Shown: positions 15,498 through 23,499 of the stretch, in pieces
Numbering within the stretch: the first letter of the stretch is position 1
Layout: the number at the start of each line of letters is the position of its first letter
Assembly (NCBI GenBank): GCA_045630285.1
Contig: JAZQSX010000063.1
Span: 18,029-82,028 of the forward strand
DNA length: 64,000 nucleotides
Source of the DNA: RGIG3009 sp045630285
GTDB taxonomy: Bacteria; Bacillota; Clostridia; Oscillospirales; Acutalibacteraceae
Reading direction: 5' to 3'
Notes under the pieces: model-generated
Seen by the model: the letters and a program-made list of their open reading frames with translations, nothing else
The model's database searches: none
Told to the model about the DNA's origin: nothing
Position numbers and translations under genes: made by a program

Positions 15498-17520
15498 GCC
15501 GGAGTTGCTGTCGCCCGCCGGTTCGTATGAGGCGTTGGTTGCCGCTGTACGTGCCGGAGCGGATGCCGTATATTTGGGTGTCGGTGCGTTCAACGCTCGC
15601 CGTAACGCCCACAATTTTTCACTAGAAACATCGGATGATGCCGTGTGCTCGTTGCAGGATGCGGTATCATTTTGTCATACACGGGGCGTTAAGGTACACC
15701 TGGCGCTGAATACGCTCGTTCGGGAACGGGAGTTGTCGGAAGCGTTGCACATTGCCGAGCGGGCGTGCGCCTGCGGCGTGGATGCGCTGATCGTGCAGGA
15801 CCGAGGTCTGGCACGTCATCTGCATGCTGCTGCACCGCAGATGACGCTTCACGCTTCCACGCAGCTGTCCTGCCACACTCCGGAAGGTGTGAAGCTGCTG
15901 CGGGACGTTGGATTTTCCCGTGTGGTGCTGGCACGGGAAATGTCGCGTGAGGAGATTGCCGCCTGTGCCGGCTTGGGATGCGAATTGGAAGTGTTTGCCC
16001 ACGGGGCGCTGTGCATGAGTGTGTCGGGTCAGTGTGAACTGTCGGCTATGCTGGGAGGTCGCAGCGGTAACCGTGGATTGTGCGCACAGCCGTGCCGCTT
16101 ACCGTTTGCCGTAGGGCGCCGTCCCCATGAGGGCGAGGCGGCACTAAGCCTGAAGGACCAGTCTCTGTATCAGCATATAGATGCGCTCAAAGAGTTGGAC
16201 GTGGATTCGTTGAAGATCGAGGGACGAATGAAGCGTCCCGAATACGTAGCGGCCGCTACGGCGGTATTCCGTCGGTTGCTCGACGGGGAAGTCCCGGATC
16301 CGCAGCTGTTGGAGGATCTGGAAGCGGTGTTTTCCCGCTCCGGATTTACCGATGCGTATTTTACGGGCAAGCGTGGTGCGGAGCTGTTTGGCAGCCGCCG
16401 TGCTGAGGATATTGCTTCACCGGTGGTACTTAAACGCTTGGCACGCCTGTACGATCGGGAGCTGCCAAGGGTAGCGGTGTCGCTGTCGCTGACCGATGCA
16501 CCGCTGTCGCTGACTGCCGCCGACGAGGACGGGAATACCGTCACGGTAGTCGCACCGAGTGATACGCCGACAACGGATAAGCCGATCCCCATCGAGCGTG
16601 TGACGGAGCAGTTGATGAAAGCGGGCGGCACACCGTTTACGGTGACCGTAGCCGAAACGGCAGCGCCTTCGGTGCCGCTGTCGGCTGTTAATGCGTTGCG
16701 CCGCCACGCTTTGGAAGAACTTGCCGCCGTGCGGGGTGCAGCACACCCGATCCCCTTTGAAACAACGGCGCCGCAGGATGTGCCGTTTGCGGAAACCGTG
16801 TTGCAGGGCTTGGTTGCCCGTGTGGAATCGGTGAAACAGATCGCCGGGGAGGCGGATCATTGGATCGTGCCTCTCGGCTGTCAGCCGTCGGTGCCGCACT
16901 GGGGTGTGGAGATCCCACGGGGACTATTCGGAACGGAGGAAGCGGTGAAGCGGCAATTGAAGGCCGCCGCCGAGACGGGAGCCTCGTTTGCCTTGTGCAA
17001 TAACGTGGGAGCGGTACCGCTGGCCCGTGCGGCGGGTCTTACTCCCGTTGCCGGCCCGTTTTGGAATATCACCAACGCCGCTGCACTGTCTGCGGCCGCA
17101 GAGGACGGCGCCGGTGCGGCAATATTGTCGTTTGAACTGACGTTTTCCCAGATGCGATTTGCCGAGCACCGAGACGGTGTCGGTTTGTTTGCTTACGGAC
17201 GTCAGCCGTTGATGTTGCTTCGGGCTTGTCCCGTATCCGTTACAAAAGGATGCGGCGCTTGTGGCGGCAATAGCGCTTTGGTTGACCGTACGGGTGCTCG
17301 TTTCCCGGTGCGATGCGACGGCGGGTGTAGCGAACTGTTGAACGCTGTACCGTTGTATCTGGCGGATCGGTTGAATGAGTTGCCGAAGCTGGCGTTTCGG
17401 TACCTGCATTTTACCGACGAGGCCCCCGAGCGGGTGGCGCAATTGTTGCAGGAGTACCGTGAAGGCGGAACGGCACCGGAGCGGTTTACACGTGGACTGT
17501 ACAAACGAGGAGTGGAGTGA
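15490..17520 (+). CDS. U32 family peptidase-like protein (RlhA/TrhP-type)
   Basis: The GTG at 15490 is the likely start, giving MGKPELLSPAGSYEALVAAV, the canonical U32 N-terminus, and an 8-base overlap with zapA. The U32 signature is intact: FAHGALCMSVSGQC, GNRGLCAQPCRLPF and KEGRMKRP-like IEGRMKRPEYVA. A long C-terminal extension (about residues 320-676) holds a DUF3656-like part and a second cysteine set (SVTKGCGACGG, RCDGGC). Characterised relatives use prephenate for tRNA or 23S rRNA hydroxylation (TrhP, RlhA), and the 676-residue layout is nearer RlhA. Genuine protease activity is doubtful. Confidence 0.85.
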   Translation: MGKPELLSPAGSYEALVAAVRAGADAVYLGVGAFNARRNAHNFSLETSDDAVCSLQDAVSFCHTRGVKVHLALNTLVRERELSEALHIAERACACGVDALIVQDRGLARHLHAAAPQMTLHASTQLSCHTPEGVKLLRDVGFSRVVLAREMSREEIAACAGLGCELEVFAHGALCMSVSGQCELSAMLGGRSGNRGLCAQPCRLPFAVGRRPHEGEAALSLKDQSLYQHIDALKELDVDSLKIEGRMKRPEYVAAATAVFRRLLDGEVPDPQLLEDLEAVFSRSGFTDAYFTGKRGAELFGSRRAEDIASPVVLKRLARLYDRELPRVAVSLSLTDAPLSLTAADEDGNTVTVVAPSDTPTTDKPIPIERVTEQLMKAGGTPFTVTVAETAAPSVPLSAVNALRRHALEELAAVRGAAHPIPFETTAPQDVPFAETVLQGLVARVESVKQIAGEADHWIVPLGCQPSVPHWGVEIPRGLFGTEEAVKRQLKAAAETGASFALCNNVGAVPLARAAGLTPVAGPFWNITNAAALSAAAEDGAGAAILSFELTFSQMRFAEHRDGVGLFAYGRQPLMLLRACPVSVTKGCGACGGNSALVDRTGARFPVRCDGGCSELLNAVPLYLADRLNELPKLAFRYLHFTDEAPERVAQLLQEYREGGTAPERFTRGLYKRGVE

Positions 17521-17526
17521 CACACA

Positions 17527-17907
17527 GTGAAGGTAGCAGTCATCGGATCACGCAATATTCGCCTGGTGGATCTGGATGCGTTTTTGCCGATAGGCACGAC
17601 CGAGATCGTCTCGGGTGGTGCACGTGGTGTGGACGCTTGCGCACGGCGGTATGCACGTACCCATGGTATCAAGCTTACCGAGTTTCTGCCCGACTACGAT
17701 ACCTACGGCAGGGCCGCACCGCTTCGTCGAAACGATGAGATCGTAAGCTATGCCGATTTGGTGCTGGCGTTTTGGGATGGCGCATCGCACGGAACACGGT
17801 ACGTGGTGCGGCGCTGCCGTGAAGAAGGAACGCCGGTGCGCATCTTCCGTCTGCGGAATCCCTCAGGTGAGCTTCCAAAGCAGCTTGTGTGGGACGTGGA
17901 GGTATAA
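17527..17907 (+). CDS. DUF2493/SLOG superfamily protein
   Basis: The 126-residue protein starts at GTG 17527: MKVAVIGSRNI, then EIVSGGARGVDACARRYA and ADLVLAFWDGASHGTRYVV. These are the nucleotide-binding motifs of the SLOG fold (YspA/DprA-like), which binds nucleotides or derivatives; no enzymatic function is established for this group. It lies 6 bases after the U32 gene and is closed by a strong terminator, so it ends the operon. Confidence 0.85.
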   Translation: MKVAVIGSRNIRLVDLDAFLPIGTTEIVSGGARGVDACARRYARTHGIKLTEFLPDYDTYGRAAPLRRNDEIVSYADLVLAFWDGASHGTRYVVRRCREEGTPVRIFRLRNPSGELPKQLVWDVEV

Positions 17908-17916
17908 ACGAGTACG

Positions 17917-17949
17917 ACAGAGTGAACGTTCGGTTCACTCTGTTTTTTT
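17917..17949 (+). terminator. rho-independent terminator before spoIVA
   Basis: An 11-bp stem, ACAGAGTGAAC (17917-17927) with GTTCACTCTGT (17933-17943), a 5-base loop and a run of T at 17943-17949. Confidence 0.9.
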
Positions 17950-17957
17950 GTGCCGTG

Positions 17958-17987
17958 TCATAAACGAAAATCCGCTCTCATAGGAAT
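17958..17987 (+). promoter_or_regulatory. candidate sigma-E promoter for spoIVA
   Basis: TCATAAA at 17958-17964 and CATAGGAAT at 17979-17987 are separated by 14 bases. This approximates the Bacillus sigma-E pattern (ATA-centred -35, about 14 bases, CATACAAT-like -10). spoIVA is a mother-cell sigma-E gene in Bacillus subtilis, which supports the reading. The -10 is imperfect. Confidence 0.45.
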
Positions 17988-18019
17988 GTACAAACACTGA
18001 TGTGAGCGGAGGAAGGAAT

Positions 18020-19501
18020 ATGACAGCGAGCAAAAGCATTTATCAGGATATTGCCACACGGACGGGCGGCGATATTTATATTGGCGTAGTCGGCCCGGTT
18101 CGGACCGGCAAGTCGACGTTTATCAAGCAGTTTATGGATACGCTGGTGCTTCCCAATATTGACGGCGAGTACAGTCGGGAGCGTGCGGTGGATGAGCTGC
18201 CGCAGTCGTCAGCGGGGCGCACCATTATGACCACTGAGCCGAAGTTTATTCCTGAGCAGGCGGTTGGGATCACGGTCAGCGGCGCTGCGGGAATGAAGGT
18301 GCGGATGATCGACTGCGTTGGGTACGTCGTGCCGTCGGCGTTGGGGTATATTGAGGAAAATGCGCCCCGTATGGTGAAAACGCCGTGGTTTGAGGAGGAG
18401 GTACCCTTCAATATGGCGGCGGAGGTCGGCACGCAAAAGGTGATTTCCGAGCATTCCACCATTGGCTTGGTGGTGACCACCGACGGCAGTATCACAGAGA
18501 TCCCCCGTGCTGAATATGCCGAAGCAGAGGAACGGGTGATCCGTGAATTGCAGGCAATTCATAAGCCGTTTGCGGTGCTGCTGAATACTACAGCGCCGCA
18601 TAGTGAGGAGACGGCCGTACTGTGTGCGGAAATGAGCGAGAAATACGGTGTACCGATCTGTCCCGTCAATTGCTTGGAAATCGGCGAGGAAGAGATCCGT
18701 AGCATTCTCGAAACGGTACTTTTTGAGTTTCCGATCTGCGAAATCGGCTTTAAGATGCCGCCGTGGGTGATGGGATTGCCGCATGAACACACAGTGCGGC
18801 AAAGTATTGTGCGTACGGTGAAGGATGCGGTGTCGGGGATGCAGAAGATTCGGGAGCTTAACCTGCTGGATGAGCAGCTGGTTTCCTGCGAGCTTCTGAG
18901 CAATGCCACGCTGACGGCGGTAGACCTCGGCAGCGGCCGTGGCTTGGTAGAGCTCGATGTGCAGCCGCAACTGTTCTATCAGGTGCTTGGCGAGATTACC
19001 GGCATTGCGGTAGCGGACGAAGGAGAACTGATGGAGCAGCTGAAGGAGCTCGCCGATATTCGCCGCCGATATGATAAGCTGAAGGGGGCGCTGGATCAGG
19101 TGGAGATGACCGGCTACGGGATCGTGATGCCGTCGCCGGAGGAGATGTCGCTGGATGAGCCGGAGATCATCAAGCAAAGCGGGCGTTATGGGGTGCGCTT
19201 GCGTGCCAGTGCCCCGTCAATTCATATGATGAAGGCCAACATTACCACCGAGGTTGCTCCGATCGTCGGTTCGGAGAAGCAATCGGAGGAGCTTGTTAAC
19301 TACCTGCTTCGTGAGTTTGAGGGCGAACCGGAAAAGATCTGGGAATCCAACATCTTCGGTACGTCGCTATATGGCCTGGTCAACGAGGGCTTGCACAATA
19401 AGCTGCATCGGATGCCGGGTGAGGCACGACTTAAGCTCAAGGATACGGTGGAGCGTATCATCAACGAGGGATGCAACGGACTGATTTGTATTATCGTTTA
19501 A
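18020..19501 (+). CDS. spoIVA: stage IV sporulation protein A
   Basis: Mother-cell ATPase that polymerises on the forespore surface and forms the base of the spore coat. ATG 18020 follows a strong GGAGGAAGG site. The protein begins SIYQDIATRTGGDIYIGVVG and has a Walker A-like GPVRTGKST at residues 25-33, followed by a TRAFAC-GTPase-like layout and the long middle and C-terminal domains. The C-terminus, EGCNGLICIIV, matches the family's amphipathic membrane-anchoring tail. Length is 493 residues, as expected. It shows that the organism carries core sporulation genes. Confidence 0.97.
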   Translation: MTASKSIYQDIATRTGGDIYIGVVGPVRTGKSTFIKQFMDTLVLPNIDGEYSRERAVDELPQSSAGRTIMTTEPKFIPEQAVGITVSGAAGMKVRMIDCVGYVVPSALGYIEENAPRMVKTPWFEEEVPFNMAAEVGTQKVISEHSTIGLVVTTDGSITEIPRAEYAEAEERVIRELQAIHKPFAVLLNTTAPHSEETAVLCAEMSEKYGVPICPVNCLEIGEEEIRSILETVLFEFPICEIGFKMPPWVMGLPHEHTVRQSIVRTVKDAVSGMQKIRELNLLDEQLVSCELLSNATLTAVDLGSGRGLVELDVQPQLFYQVLGEITGIAVADEGELMEQLKELADIRRRYDKLKGALDQVEMTGYGIVMPSPEEMSLDEPEIIKQSGRYGVRLRASAPSIHMMKANITTEVAPIVGSEKQSEELVNYLLREFEGEPEKIWESNIFGTSLYGLVNEGLHNKLHRMPGEARLKLKDTVERIINEGCNGLICIIV

Positions 19502-19524
19502 TTTAATGTAAGGGCGGTTTGAGT

Positions 19525-19758
19525 ATGAAAGGACAACGTCGCAGACGAGAGAGCGCCGTTGTGCGAGAGCATCGAGGGCTATCGTTGCTTGCGGTGCAGA
19601 GCATCGTGTGCGGCGTTGTCCTGCTGATTGCCTTGCTGCTGCGCCTCATTGGCGGAGGAATCTGGGAAGGAATGAGATCGCTGTTTCGAAAGCATATCAC
19701 GGACGATAGCATCACGCAGACGATCACGGAACAAACGGCGGAGACGAAGAATGCTTGA
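19525..19758 (+). CDS. small single-pass membrane protein between spoIVA and an M50 protease
   Basis: The 77-residue protein has a basic N-terminus (MKGQRRRRESAVVREHR), one hydrophobic helix at about residues 22-42 and a short polar tail. ATG 19525 follows AAGGGCGG; an in-frame TTG at 19519 is too close to that site. I recognise no family. The position resembles that of SpoIVFA, a single-pass partner of the SpoIVFB protease, but the LytM-like domain is absent. The last 8 bases overlap the M50 gene, so the two are translationally coupled. Confidence 0.65.
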   Translation: MKGQRRRRESAVVREHRGLSLLAVQSIVCGVVLLIALLLRLIGGGIWEGMRSLFRKHITDDSITQTITEQTAETKNA

Positions 19759-20335
19759 ATGGCGTATGGCGGGGATCACATTTCGGTTGAGCGTGTGGTT
19801 TCCCGCCTCTGTTATCGTGATTCTATCGCTGGACGGCAGTGGGTTGACGATGAACTGCCTGCTTGCTTCCATAGCGCACGAGATCGGACACTTTTTAGCG
19901 ATGCTGTGTCTGAGGGATAGGCCGTCACGGATCACGCTGGGTATTTTTGGAATGCGTGTGGAGCGCCGCCACGACGGACGGCTTGGGTATCCGGCGTTGT
20001 GTGCCGTATCCTTGTGTGGTCCGCTTACCAATGCATTGTGTGCCCTGCTTTTGTGGCGTTGTGCGCCGGAGGTGGCGCTGATCCACAGTGTGCTGGCGGT
20101 GTTTCATTTGCTGCCGGTGGTATCACTGGACGGGGGAGAAGCGGTATACGATCTACTGTGTCTGCGCCTGGATGAGGATACCGCTGATCGGGTGATCCGC
20201 TGTTGCTCCTTTGTATTGTTGTGCTTCCTGACGGCGCTGGGCGGCTGGCTGCTTTTAGCCAGTGGCTACAATTTTACGTTGCTGGTTGTCTGTGTCTATC
20301 TCTTTTTAAGGATGTTTTTGCGTGAGGGGCATTGA
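19751..20335 (+). CDS. M50 family site-2 protease, SpoIVFB-like
   Basis: Intramembrane metalloprotease candidate. The zinc motif is HEIGH (in SIAHEIGHFLAML, about residues 42-55), followed by SLCGPLTNALCAL and the third conserved motif LLPVVSLDGGEA. About five hydrophobic segments are visible. In Bacillus, SpoIVFB of this family cleaves pro-sigma-K. Location right after spoIVA favours a sporulation role, but at 194 residues it is shorter than typical SpoIVFB and lacks a CBS domain, so SpoIVFB orthology is not proven. Confidence 0.8.
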   Translation: MLEWRMAGITFRLSVWFPASVIVILSLDGSGLTMNCLLASIAHEIGHFLAMLCLRDRPSRITLGIFGMRVERRHDGRLGYPALCAVSLCGPLTNALCALLLWRCAPEVALIHSVLAVFHLLPVVSLDGGEAVYDLLCLRLDEDTADRVIRCCSFVLLCFLTALGGWLLLASGYNFTLLVVCVYLFLRMFLREGH

Positions 20336-20360
20336 AAATCCGTGTCAAATGTCGTATACT
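20332..20360 (+). promoter_or_regulatory. sigma-A type promoter for the radical SAM operon
   Basis: TTGAAA at 20332-20337, a 17-base spacer and TATACT at 20355-20360. The -35 overlaps the stop codon region of the M50 gene. The downstream gene starts at 20395. Confidence 0.65.
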
Positions 20361-20394
20361 GGTACTTACGGTGTGATCCACCAAGGAGGTTCGT

Positions 20395-22236
20395 ATGGCA
20401 CTGACATTGGACGAGTTGTTTGACCGTGTGCAAAAACCGGCACGGTATACCGGCGGTGAGCTCAACAGTGTGATGAAGGATAAATCGCAGGTGAGCGTTC
20501 GCTTTGCGTTTTGTTTTCCTGATCTGTATGAGGTCGGTATGTCGCACCTTGGCATGAAAATTCTCTACGGCTTGCAAAATGCCGAGGAGGATTTTTGGTG
20601 TGAGCGTGTGTTTGCGCCGGATACCGATATGGAAACGCTGATGCGGGAAAATGGTATTCCGCTGTTTGCGCTCGAAAGCCGTGACCCGATTCGGGAGTTC
20701 GATTTTGTGGGGTTCACGCTGCAGTACGAAATGTGCTATACCACGATTCTCAATATGCTGGATCTGGCGGGCATTCCGCTGCGTTCTGAGAATCGAGGGG
20801 ACGAGATGCCGCTGGTGATTGCGGGTGGTCCCTGTGCGTGTAATCCGGAGCCGCTGGCCGATTTCTTCGATATTTTTGTGCTCGGCGAAGGGGAAGAGGT
20901 CACGCTTGAGCTGATGTCGCTGTACCGTGAACACAAGAAAAACGGTTACAACAAGGAACGCTTTTTGAAGGCGGCGGCGCAGATCGAGGGTATCTACGTT
21001 CCTGCGTTTTACGAAGTGACGTATCACGAGGACGGCCGTGTGCAGGCGATCACCCCTGTCGAAGGTGTGCCCGCCACGGTGCGCAAGCGCATTGTACGGG
21101 ATATGGATACTGCCTACTATCCGGAATCGTTTGTCGTGCCGTTTATCGACATCGTTCACGATCGTGCGATGAGTGAGATTTTCCGCGGCTGTATCCGTGG
21201 CTGCCGTTTTTGTCAGGCGGGATTTATCTATCGTCCCGTGCGTGAGAAATCGGTGGATACTATTGACCGCCAAAGCCGCTGCCTGTGCGAGACGAGCGGA
21301 TACGAGGAGTTTTCGCTGTCCTCGCTGTCCACCAGTGACTATACGAACCTGGAAGAACTGCTGACGCAGCTTCTGTCCTGGGCAGAGGACAAGCACACGA
21401 ACATTTCAGTACCGTCGCTGCGTGTGGACGGTTTTTCGGAGGAGCTTGCCAACCGTCTTAACGTGCTGCGCCGCAACGGTTTGACCTTTGCGCCGGAAGC
21501 GGGCACGCAGCGCCTGCGTGATACGATCAACAAGAACCTGACAGAGGATGAGATTTTGGACACGGCACGCCGTGCATTCAGCGGCGGCTGGACGTCGGTC
21601 AAGCTGTATTTTATGATGGGTCTTCCGACCGAAACAGCGGAGGATATCGTGGGGATCAATGTGCTGGGGCAGAAGATCGTCAACTGCTTCTACCAAAATC
21701 CCAACAAGCCCAAAGGAAAGGGCGTTACGGTGTCGGTGAGCGTTTCCTGCTTCGTTCCAAAACCGTTTACGCCGTTCCAGTGGGAGCCGCAGGACACACT
21801 GGAACAGCTGGAAGAAAAACAGCGCTTGCTGCGTGAATCCGTTACCACCAAGAAGGTGTCGCTGAGCTGGCACGACGCCAAGACAAGCTATTTGGAGGCG
21901 GTGCTGGCACGTGGTGATCGTCGCCTCGGTGCGGTGCTGGAAGAGGCATTCCACCGTGGATTTAATCTGGACGCCTGGTCGGAGCATTTCGATTTTGACG
22001 CCTGGATGGATATTTTCCGTGAGAAAGGCTTGCAGCCTGACTTTTATGCGTGCCGTCGCCGCTCAGCGGACGAGATTTTCCCCTGGGATCATATCGACGT
22101 TGGTGTCACCAAGGCGTTTTTGTGGGCAGAAAACCGCCGTGCGTATGAGGGCGTAACCACGCCGCACTGTCGGCAGGAATGTTCACATTGCGGTGCGGCG
22201 TGCTTCAAGGGAGGTGTCTGCGTTGAACGACGTTAA
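20395..22236 (+). CDS. TIGR03960 family B12-binding-type radical SAM protein
   Basis: The 613-residue protein has an N-terminal cobalamin-binding-like region (SVRFAFCFPDLYEVGMSHLG) and a radical SAM core with the cluster motif CIRGCRFCQAG (CxxxCxxC) near residues 266-276, followed by YRPVREKSVDTI and FAPEAGTQRLRDTINKNLTE. This matches TIGR03960 proteins, which pair with a DUF2344 protein exactly as here. Their substrate is unknown, with RNA modification suspected. AAGGAGG precedes the ATG. A HCRQECSHCG-type cysteine cluster lies at the C-terminus. Confidence 0.9.
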   Translation: MALTLDELFDRVQKPARYTGGELNSVMKDKSQVSVRFAFCFPDLYEVGMSHLGMKILYGLQNAEEDFWCERVFAPDTDMETLMRENGIPLFALESRDPIREFDFVGFTLQYEMCYTTILNMLDLAGIPLRSENRGDEMPLVIAGGPCACNPEPLADFFDIFVLGEGEEVTLELMSLYREHKKNGYNKERFLKAAAQIEGIYVPAFYEVTYHEDGRVQAITPVEGVPATVRKRIVRDMDTAYYPESFVVPFIDIVHDRAMSEIFRGCIRGCRFCQAGFIYRPVREKSVDTIDRQSRCLCETSGYEEFSLSSLSTSDYTNLEELLTQLLSWAEDKHTNISVPSLRVDGFSEELANRLNVLRRNGLTFAPEAGTQRLRDTINKNLTEDEILDTARRAFSGGWTSVKLYFMMGLPTETAEDIVGINVLGQKIVNCFYQNPNKPKGKGVTVSVSVSCFVPKPFTPFQWEPQDTLEQLEEKQRLLRESVTTKKVSLSWHDAKTSYLEAVLARGDRRLGAVLEEAFHRGFNLDAWSEHFDFDAWMDIFREKGLQPDFYACRRRSADEIFPWDHIDVGVTKAFLWAENRRAYEGVTTPHCRQECSHCGAACFKGGVCVERR

Positions 22237-22888
22237 GGATTTCACCACCGTGCGTATTTTGTTTTCAAAAACGGGGCGTGCGAAGTACATTTCGCACCTT
22301 GATCTCAACCGCACGATGACCCGTGCCGTGCGTCGTGCCGGGCTGCCGATCTGGTACACGGAGGGCTTTAATAAGCACCCGTACCTCACCTTTGCCGCCC
22401 CGCTGTCGTTGGGTTTTGAAGGGGAGCGGGAGACCATGGATCTTCGTCTGGAGCAGGAGATGCCGATGACGGAGCTGGTGGCACGACTGGACGCCGTTGT
22501 GCCGGAGGGCTTGCAGATTCTGGATGCTGCGCCGGCGGTGAAGAAGGCGGGCGAGGTTGACCGTGCCGTGTATCGGCTGACGCTGGATTGTTCTGCAGAG
22601 ACGGTATATTCACTGCTTGCAAAGGAGTCAATCACGGCGCAAAAACGCACCAAGAAAAAGGAATGGATCACAGTGGAACTGAAGCCCGTGTTGGATGCTG
22701 CAGACAGCAAGGTGCTTGTGACGGACGAGGGCGTACAATGGGAACTGACGCTGCCGATAAACAGTGAGCTGTCGGTCAATCCATCGTTGATCGTGGCGGC
22801 GTTGCGTGAGATGCAACAGTTGGAAAAGCTGACGGCGCAGGTGCTGCGGCTGCGTGTGCTGGCAAAAGACGGCACGGAGTTCGCCTAA
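22223..22888 (+). CDS. TIGR03936 family radical SAM-associated protein (DUF2344)
   Basis: TTG 22223 is the likely start, spaced after AAGGGAGGTG, giving a 14-base overlap with the radical SAM gene. The 221-residue protein includes TVRILFSKTGRAKYISHLDLN, PIWYTEGFNKHPYLTFAAPL and SLGFEGERETMDL, the signature blocks of DUF2344. These proteins are obligate neighbours or fusions of TIGR03960 radical SAM enzymes, so the two probably act together. No further function is known. Confidence 0.9.
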   Translation: MNDVKDFTTVRILFSKTGRAKYISHLDLNRTMTRAVRRAGLPIWYTEGFNKHPYLTFAAPLSLGFEGERETMDLRLEQEMPMTELVARLDAVVPEGLQILDAAPAVKKAGEVDRAVYRLTLDCSAETVYSLLAKESITAQKRTKKKEWITVELKPVLDAADSKVLVTDEGVQWELTLPINSELSVNPSLIVAALREMQQLEKLTAQVLRLRVLAKDGTEFA

Positions 22889-22912
22889 TTTTAAAAAGAA
22901 TGAAAAAAGTGC

Positions 22913-22941
22913 TTGCTTTTTCGGAAAAGGCGTAGTATAAT
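22913..22941 (+). promoter_or_regulatory. sigma-A promoter for rplS
   Basis: TTGCTT at 22913-22918, a 17-base spacer and a perfect TATAAT at 22936-22941. Predicted transcription start near 22948, about 140 bases before the rplS start codon. Confidence 0.8.
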
Positions 22942-22947
22942 ATCGCA

Positions 22948-23082
22948 GTATGAATGTCCGTTCTGCCATCATCCGGGCAGAATGGGGATGAGTGCCGAGC
23001 GAAAGCGAGACATGAAAGCGGGTATTCCTCTGCCGACGGCAACAGCCGGTACGGGCATGAATGTCTGAAATTAAAAGGAGGA
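22948..23082 (+). ncRNA. candidate structured 5' leader of rplS (L19 leader-like)
   Basis: The roughly 140-base untranslated leader contains several possible helices: TTCTGCC pairing with GGGCAGAA around a short loop at about 22961-22982, a GAGCGAAAGC-type tetraloop hairpin near 22998-23010, and a GCCGAC/GGC-rich hairpin near 23032-23058. Autoregulatory L19 leaders upstream of rplS are known in low-GC Gram-positives. The match here is by position and structure only; I could not align it to the family consensus. Confidence 0.5.
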
Positions 23083-23089
23083 TTTTTCC

Positions 23090-23434
23090 ATGGATGCTTT
23101 GAAACTCATTGCCTCTGGCAGCTTGAAAGAGGCGGCTCCCCAGTTTGCGATCGGTGATACCGTTCGCGTTGACGTGAAGATTCGCGAAGGCGATCGTGAG
23201 CGTATCCAGGCGTTCGAGGGTACTGTCATTGCCAAGAAGGGTTCCGGTGTTGCCGAGACCTTTACGGTGCGTCGTGTGTCCTATGGCGTCGGTGTGGAGC
23301 GCGTGTTCCCGTTGCATTCTCCCAACGTTGCCGCCGTCACGGTTGTGCGTCACGGTAAGGTTCGCAGAAGCAAGCTGTACTACCTGCGTGATCGCGTTGG
23401 TAAGGCTGCCAAGGTCAAAGAACTCATTAAATAA
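23090..23434 (+). CDS. rplS: 50S ribosomal protein L19
   Basis: L19 sits at the 30S-50S interface. The 114-residue protein includes FAIGDTVRVDVKIREGDRER, QAFEGTVIAKKGSG, ETFTVRRVSYGVGVERVFPL and KVRRSKLYYLRDRVGKAAKV, the full L19 pattern. A strong AAAAGGAGGA site precedes ATG 23090. It has its own promoter, a long leader and a terminator, so it is independently regulated. Confidence 0.98.
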   Translation: MDALKLIASGSLKEAAPQFAIGDTVRVDVKIREGDRERIQAFEGTVIAKKGSGVAETFTVRRVSYGVGVERVFPLHSPNVAAVTVVRHGKVRRSKLYYLRDRVGKAAKVKELIK

Positions 23435-23441
23435 GGCGAAA

Positions 23442-23474
23442 GGGGAGAAAATCGGTCGGTTTTCTCCTCTTTTT
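23442..23474 (+). terminator. rho-independent terminator after rplS
   Basis: A 10-bp stem with one G-U pair, GGGGAGAAAA (23442-23451) with TTTTCTCCTC (23460-23469), an 8-base loop and T residues at 23470-23474. Confidence 0.8.
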
Positions 23475-23499
23475 CTATTCACCAAAGGAGGTAACTGCG

